From Chamaea fasciata (lineage: Eukaryota > Chordata > Aves > Passeriformes > Sylviidae): DNA of 64,000 nt. The stretch covers positions 26,587,021 through 26,651,020 of the forward strand of contig JARCOQ010000008.1 of assembly GCA_029207755.1 (NCBI GenBank), read 5' to 3'. The notes beneath the pieces were generated by a model. The model was not told where the DNA came from, did no database searches, and worked only from the letters and a program-made list of their open reading frames with translations. Shown here in pieces: positions 58,437-64,000 of the stretch. The position numbers and the translations under genes were made by a program. Position 1 is the first letter of the stretch; every line of letters begins with the position of its first letter.

Positions 58437-60708
58437 CTTGAAGCAATTGAAGCTGGCTTTGGGCAGTGATTAAATGAGGCACTGCTAGAGGAAACCCAAA
58501 GTGTTGCAAGAAGCCTTATTTGATACAGAATGGCTTTTCTTCCGAATCAGCAAGGCCCAAGAAAATTCACATTATTTTCCTGCTTCAAAAGCTATGCAGC
58601 TATACGAAGAACAGAAAGACTCTCATATCCTTGCCAATGCAGACATGCTACTCCACTGTAGTGCTGTGTCCAAGATAACACTTTCAGCGTGTTTGAGGTT
58701 TAATGCCCCAAATGTGGTGCGCTGCTGCAAAGCATGATACTCTCTTTGCCGTTATCCTTTTTCCCTGGTTATTTGGTATTTTCTACAGCTGCTTTTAAAT
58801 GGAAAGATTTTACTATCACCCCAAAAGGTGATCATCTGGGGGCTGAACAAGACTCACCTATGGCTCTGGAGTAGAAACTGTCTCTACATTCCTCATCGTC
58901 TCACGTAGCACAGATTGCAGAGCCAATACTCCTTTGCATTAGCAGAGGGGCTTGTACAGCTCCATGCTGTCCCTCGCCTGCTGTTACTGCCTCTCCAGGC
59001 ACTCAGGCTTAGCTCAGCTTCATGCAGATCTCCAGGCTCAGCTAGTCTGAAGGAATTTAGGTGAGCTCCCTCGAAGTGTGGCATTTTTGTAAGGCAAGGC
59101 CGTGCAAAAACTGCAGTGCCCAAGAAAATGACAGAATAAATGATTGAAAGCTACAGCTATCAGTTCAAGAGTTTTGACTTATCCATAAAGTCTTTTAATG
59201 GATTCAGTTGAGGCAGGATCAAGCTCTTAAAATGCATAAATGGATAAACAGTCAAAGCAAGTATAACAATCCTTTATTTTTGCTGAGGTAGAAATAAGGC
59301 AAAAATAAGGGAAAAAAGTGCCAGGGTTTCAGCAGTCATTTTTATAGAAACTGTAGAGGATGGGAGGGTTGATATGAGTAATTAACTCACATTTCATCCA
59401 GATTAGCAAAACAATGGATTGTTTCTTTTCATTTACACATTCTTTGCCCTGAGTTTCTGGGGAAGCTTTGCAAATATCCTCTGGTAGTTCCATCCCGAGA
59501 CAGGCTCTGCACGGGGAGCTGTCCACATCACAGTTTTTAGGAAGTGTGGGGGTTTCCTGAACTGCTGCAGACAGCAGAGCAGCAAAATTCAGTTTGAAAA
59601 GGCTCTAGAGGTTTGCAGCTAGTTTCTGGGTTTCAAAATTTTCAGAGAAATGCAGCTGCCGAAGTGATCTATGCCGATCTCCCCCCTCACAGTTTTGCCC
59701 TTCTTTTGACCATGTGGTGACACTGTCTCTGCTGAGGATTTTGGAAAGAAGTCAAGCAACTAATGAAATGCACCAGGCTGCTCCTTTAGAGGACTTAGCA
59801 TCTGATATGGGAGTTAGAGTTATTAACTTCTCTGGCAGCCCATCATTTAATTTACCTGCTACTGACCCCTTTTGTGCATCCAGAGAATAATCCAGTCCAC
59901 AAGAGCCCTGCTGTAGCTGGTCTGCAGGAGATCATTGTCCTATTCCCAATTTATCTAATGTAATCACTTCACTGACTTCCTATAAGAGCTTTATCCCATC
60001 AAGAAGCTTTGGAATAATGTAAAGACATTAGAGATTAGAATTTATTGATCCTGAAGTTCATAAATTTAATGAAAATCATGACTCTCCAAAGGAATTTTAT
60101 CTTCATTTGTTCTTTCAGTGGAGGTGTCAAGATTTAGTTTATGATTCATTAACCCATTGCCCACTGCTACTTTTTCCATATTCAGCTTTTCAGGAAAAGG
60201 AAAGATACCTTGTGTGCACTTACATGCAGTGCTTTCTCTCAGCTGCTTTTGTTTGAGACACCAACTGATAGCCTCTGGTTTTAAAGTGAGGATAGAATGT
60301 GATTTTTCTTACTAATTTCAGTGGAATCTGACCCAGGACTTTTAATGAGAACATCTGTGCCACTCAACACGTTTCCATTCAAAAATGGTATTACAGGAAA
60401 ATACAAGTCTGAAAATTATTTGTTCAGTGTTACTCTTAGGTAATAGCTTTTACATATATATGTAGGCAAACCCAAGACACCAAGAAATAATTTCTCCATC
60501 TCTACACTATTGCTGTCTGTTGTTTTATTTTTTCTGCAGAACACCATAAAGGCTTCTTTTACTATAACTGGGGAAGTCTGACTTACAGTCTCAAACCAAG
60601 AGGGTCAGACCATTGACTGGACTCAGACCTGTCATAACATCACTCTGTGCAGTGGCTTCCCTGCTGATAAATCAGATTTCTTTTTCAAACACTTTAAAAT
60701 TTCATTAC

Positions 60709-61018
60709 AGAATAATTTAGGTAGGAAGAAACCTTTAAGATCATCAATTCCAGCTGTTAACCCAGTACTGACCAGGCCACCACTAAGCCAAGTCCCTAAG
60801 TGCTCCATCTACACTTTTTAAAAATACCTCCAGGAATGGTGACTCCACCACTTTTTCAGATTGCCTGTTCCAATGCTTGACAACCTTTCACATGGTGATT
60901 TTTTTCCTAATATCCAATCTAAACTCCCCTGGCACAACTTGGGCCCATTTCCTCTTTCCTCCTTTGGACTTGCTCCAGCACCTCAGGGGCTTTCTTGTAG
61001 AGAGAGGCCCAAAACTTG
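60709..61018 (-). repeat. CR1 LINE 3' end with internal deletion
   Basis: This is a 5'-truncated copy of the avian CR1 non-LTR retrotransposon, lying in reverse. Read on the plus strand it begins with the CR1 3' terminus (AATAATTTAGGTAGGAAG, then CCTTTAAGATCATC). It continues through recognisable CR1 words such as CACCACTAAGCC, GTCCCTAAGTGC, ATACCTCCAGGAATGGTGAC, CCTGTTCCAATGCTTGACAA and CCTAATATCCAATCTAAAC. Near 60955-60965 it jumps from the CCTCTTTCCT block directly to the GGACTTGCTCCAGCACCTC block, which in a full element lies a few hundred bases further 5'. A stretch is therefore missing. The last reverse-strand codons (FWASLYKKAPEVLEQV) are the degraded end of the CR1 reverse-transcriptase frame or its trailer, not a host gene. 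No target-site duplication is visible, as is usual for CR1. This copy is the main evidence that the genome is avian. Confidence 0.93.
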
Positions 61019-61477
61019 ATAAAAATTCTGTCTAAAAGCAAGGAATTAGTCTCATTGTTGTTACTTTCTGCTATGCCCTGTGTAGAAAGAGAATTTGAGT
61101 TTATTGACAAAAGTTCAGCGCCTCTAGCTGTTGTACTCACCCCTAACCCTGGTAGGAAACCTTTCTGCTAAGAGAGGGTTTTCAGCTAAGCAGCTGAATT
61201 GAGAAGGGTTAAGTGATACTGTTCAGATACTCCAGAGTTAAACCATAGAGAACTTACAGGAAAATAAAGATATCCATGTTCAAGTCTTCTGTACTCCTAA
61301 TAATATGTTCCCAAAATAACTCTGTGTATTTCTGTTCTGCCATGCACTTAATTAGAAGATTGGATTTCACAAACGTTTCCTGTTTCAGATGCCTGTTATT
61401 TTCTCCACTTGATAAAACCTTGTGATGAAGTCCATAGTCTTTATGACACATTGAGAAAAATCCATGCCCAAGGGGAG

Positions 61478-61515
<38 letters not shown>

Positions 61516-64000
61516 ACCCTATACAAGAAATGTGGAGAAGAATTGTAAAATCTCTGGCATTTCTTACAGAAGAGCTATATTTCACACTGGGATTTTTAAA
61601 AGAAAAAGATAACCCACATAGGCAAAGTGGCTATGTGACAGCTGTTCACATCTGCTCTGGAGCTCACAGAAGTCAGTGGAATCCTACTCATTGATTTCAA
61701 AAAACTTTAATGCCCACCTTTGATCTCCACTTACCGCTTCTCAGCTCACGACGCTTTTTCCCAGCATTGATGTAAATAATGCAATGCAAAGCTTGTCTTT
61801 GACCTTCTTTTGTCCTGCACTTATTTTGCTGCCCAAGACTACTCCTCCATCTGTTGTCATGAAAAGCAACCACATTTAGATTCTGCTTTCAGGACAATGT
61901 ACAGTTTGGGTGACTGTAGTTTTCCCCATGAGCAGGGCTAAAATATCATGGAATAAGGGCATCCTGTCTGCTCCCTAGGTAAACACACAAAGGGAAGCCA
62001 TAACCAAGCAACAAGAGATGCAACAAATAGCTCCTTTCATTATCTCACTACTATTCTCAATTAAGCATCCTCTCACAGGACTGGTCTTTCGGCTTAAAAC
62101 CACAAGCAGAAAATAAGAACACATAAAGATGAAAGCGGCTGAAAATCTTGCGGGGAAAAAAAGGTATCTTGAGTTACCAATCGATAGAGAAATTCCTTTC
62201 TGTGTAGATTTTGACAGAATTAGCAAAAATAAATGCCTCTGGGAGGGCCACCCACCGTACTGGGTCACTTAAAACTAATAAAACTTAAAAACTAATAACT
62301 TTTATTTCAGAAATTGACCCCAAAATTTCTCCTGTAGAGGATGGGTACATGGTTGACTGCACTTTTCCTCACTTTCTAGCTTTCTCTCTCCCTACATACC
62401 CATATGGCCAACAGCCCTTAGCAATTTTTGTCTAAAATTCTGCCTATAGCGAAGTTAACATTCAGGCACAAAGCCCCAGGCTCTTTACACTCTTAAGTGT
62501 TTCAGCTTCAGTATTCTTTTCCTAAATTGCTATGTTCTAGAGGCAAGGAGTGAAAGCAGCCATTTCAGCCACTTCATATGCAGACTGATCACATGTTTCC
62601 GCCTGTAACTTTTTTACAAAATGTAATCTCTGCTCAATAAGTGGTTAAAGTGAACTGTTCAGTCCATGTGCCCTCAGTACCTCAATACCAGGTTCACTAA
62701 CAATAGTGACCATGCACTTGTTTCTCAGGCTCATGCAGGGACACAAGCAGAAATGGCTGGAGAGGCCATCTTTCCAGAGAGCCCAACAGCAAGAGACAGA
62801 GGTGGCCAAGGCACTTCTTGATCCTTTTGGCACTGGGAGAGTCCAAAGAGTATCCCAAAACTTGGGCACTTAGAGCACATTTAATATTGCTGTCAGTGCT
62901 TGGTGTTTGGGTGATTGGGAAGGGATATTATATTTAAGGGTAATAGAGCCATGAATAAACATCCAACAAAAGACCAATCCATGACCATAATCTTGAGAAG
63001 AACTACACAGAAGTGTCAGAGGTGTCCTGGTTAATGCTGCACCATGCTGTGCAACTGGATATGTGTTAATAGATAAAGTCACAGCAAGAGTGCTCCAGAA
63101 GTCAGAGCATTTCAGGGTTTTTACTTGTTTTTTTAGAGAAGCTTTATTTGTTTCTTGTCATAAGGGGCTTCTTGTAACAGCTTGACACACCAATTTTTAG
63201 TATATTTGGAACTGCTTTGTTATACTATAATGCCTCTTTCACAGGGCTCTGTCAGTGGAAAGCCACTTCATGTTGTGGAGGTAATGGGTAGGGAGTAGAA
63301 AACTGTCTTGTTGCAAAGAGAGTTTGGCCTTTGCCTATAGTCTCGGGGAAGGCTTGCAGAGCTATATGTTGCTTTATGTGTTTTGTTACCAATGAGTTAG
63401 AATGAGAGCATCAAATACATCCAGCATCTGAACAGCTGCACTAATTTCTGTGACCATGGCTTTCTGCAAAAAATGTAGATCCAAGGAGCAAGAAGAGAAG
63501 GGCTTTTTGATTGCAGAACCTGAGCAATGCTCAAGTAACAAACTCAGCATGATCTCAAAATTCATTTCAGCTGTCTGAGTGTACTTACTTCAAATTAGGA
63601 ATGTACATGGCTGTCTATGTCCAGTCTTCGACATATTTCTTATAATCAAAGTCAACAATTTCAGTATTTCTGTAACATAATTATTTCCCTGAGGAGATTT
63701 CCAAGCACCAGGGAGTCTCTGGAGAAAGTCCCAGCTCTAAAAATTGACTAAGTGGACAAGTTGGTCCAAGCCTTGCCAAAAGCTCAGATCCTGGAAGGCT
63801 ACATTAATAGCACCGGGAACTGATGTCATCAGCACCTCAGTTCACATATTACAGTGTCCTCCAAAAGTGTCACAGATCCTGCACCGAATTTTCCATTTCT
63901 CACCTGTCAAAAGTCACAAGGGCTGAGCAGCAACATAAAGGGAAAATGAATATATAACAGAGTTGATCTTAAAAAAAGATACTCAATGGAGCAGAGATAA
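61019..64000. other. Non-coding stretch
   Basis: Beyond the A29 tract, the words GAAGTCAGTGGAATCC and CATTGATTTCAA (about 61670-61705) faintly echo an old amniote repeat. The remainder to the window end shows nothing specific. Confidence 0.65.
61485..61513. repeat. Poly-A tract, 29 uninterrupted A
   Basis: Twenty-nine consecutive A follow GGGGAGAAAATTT and precede CCACCCTATAC. It is by far the longest homopolymer in the window. No AATAAA signal, spliced-looking body or target-site duplication is visible beside it, so I call it a mononucleotide repeat and not the tail of a retrocopy. An assembly or polymerase-slippage artefact in its exact length is possible. Confidence 0.9.

Larger units (their letters stand above)
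54323..60708. other. Non-coding stretch
   Basis: AT-rich DNA with few landmarks: overlapping short frames near 54.4-54.87 kb, a CTCF-like word (58.13 kb) and a possible LINE/SINE tail (58.4 kb). No gene seen. Confidence 0.65.

Noticed and set aside
1..64000. CRISPR arrays, rRNA, tRNA, endogenous retrovirus or other viral genes
   Set aside because: No regularly spaced repeats, no cloverleaf-forming segment, no LTR pairs, primer-binding sites or recognisable viral protein motifs were seen on either strand.

Overview
The window looks like nuclear DNA of a bird, most likely Neoaves. The best evidence is a CR1 retroposon 3' end at about 60.7-61.0 kb, whose wording matches avian CR1 subfamilies. 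Two more diverged CR1 pieces (4.2 kb, 15.7 kb) and scattered fossil CORE-SINE/MIR-type fragments agree with this. Repeat density is low, the DNA is AT-rich and CpG-poor, and there is no bacterial gene organisation, operon, phage or CRISPR structure.

I find no protein-coding gene that I can name. Every open frame is short (170 codons at most), most overlap other frames on both strands, and none translates into a family I recognise. The window reads as intergenic or deep-intronic sequence. A few segments have exon-like edges (an open frame against a good splice site). They are given as findings, not as genes.

Layout. 0-10 kb: non-coding, with a CpG-rich patch (0.95-1.28 kb), an old CR1 fragment (4.2-4.4 kb), a MIR-like fragment (6.2-6.4 kb) and simple repeats. 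10-20 kb: a possible exon (9.93-10.12 kb), a compound TG/TA microsatellite (11.1 kb), MIR-like pieces (14.6 and 17.0 kb) and a CR1 tail (15.7 kb). 20-30 kb: a MIR-like piece (20.4 kb), a possible minus-strand exon (22.8-23.0 kb), and the most striking segment, 26.64-27.36 kb. That segment is AT-rich, carries many TAAT-type homeodomain words and has a cluster of inverted repeats. A compact promoter-like CpG patch follows at 28.4-28.6 kb. 30-50 kb: mostly featureless AT-rich DNA with several stretches resembling conserved non-coding elements, a possible minus-strand terminal exon (40.15-40.32 kb), a 42-bp tandem duplication (42.6 kb), MIR-like pieces (42.4 and 46.2 kb) and a CpG patch (48.6-49.0 kb). 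50-64 kb: further old repeat fragments, the internally deleted CR1, and an uninterrupted run of 29 A.

The spacing of AT-rich, homeodomain-motif-rich blocks, with no recognisable exon, would fit a regulatory gene desert or large intron near a developmental gene. That is inference; cross-species alignment would decide it. I see no evidence of a complete new biological system here.
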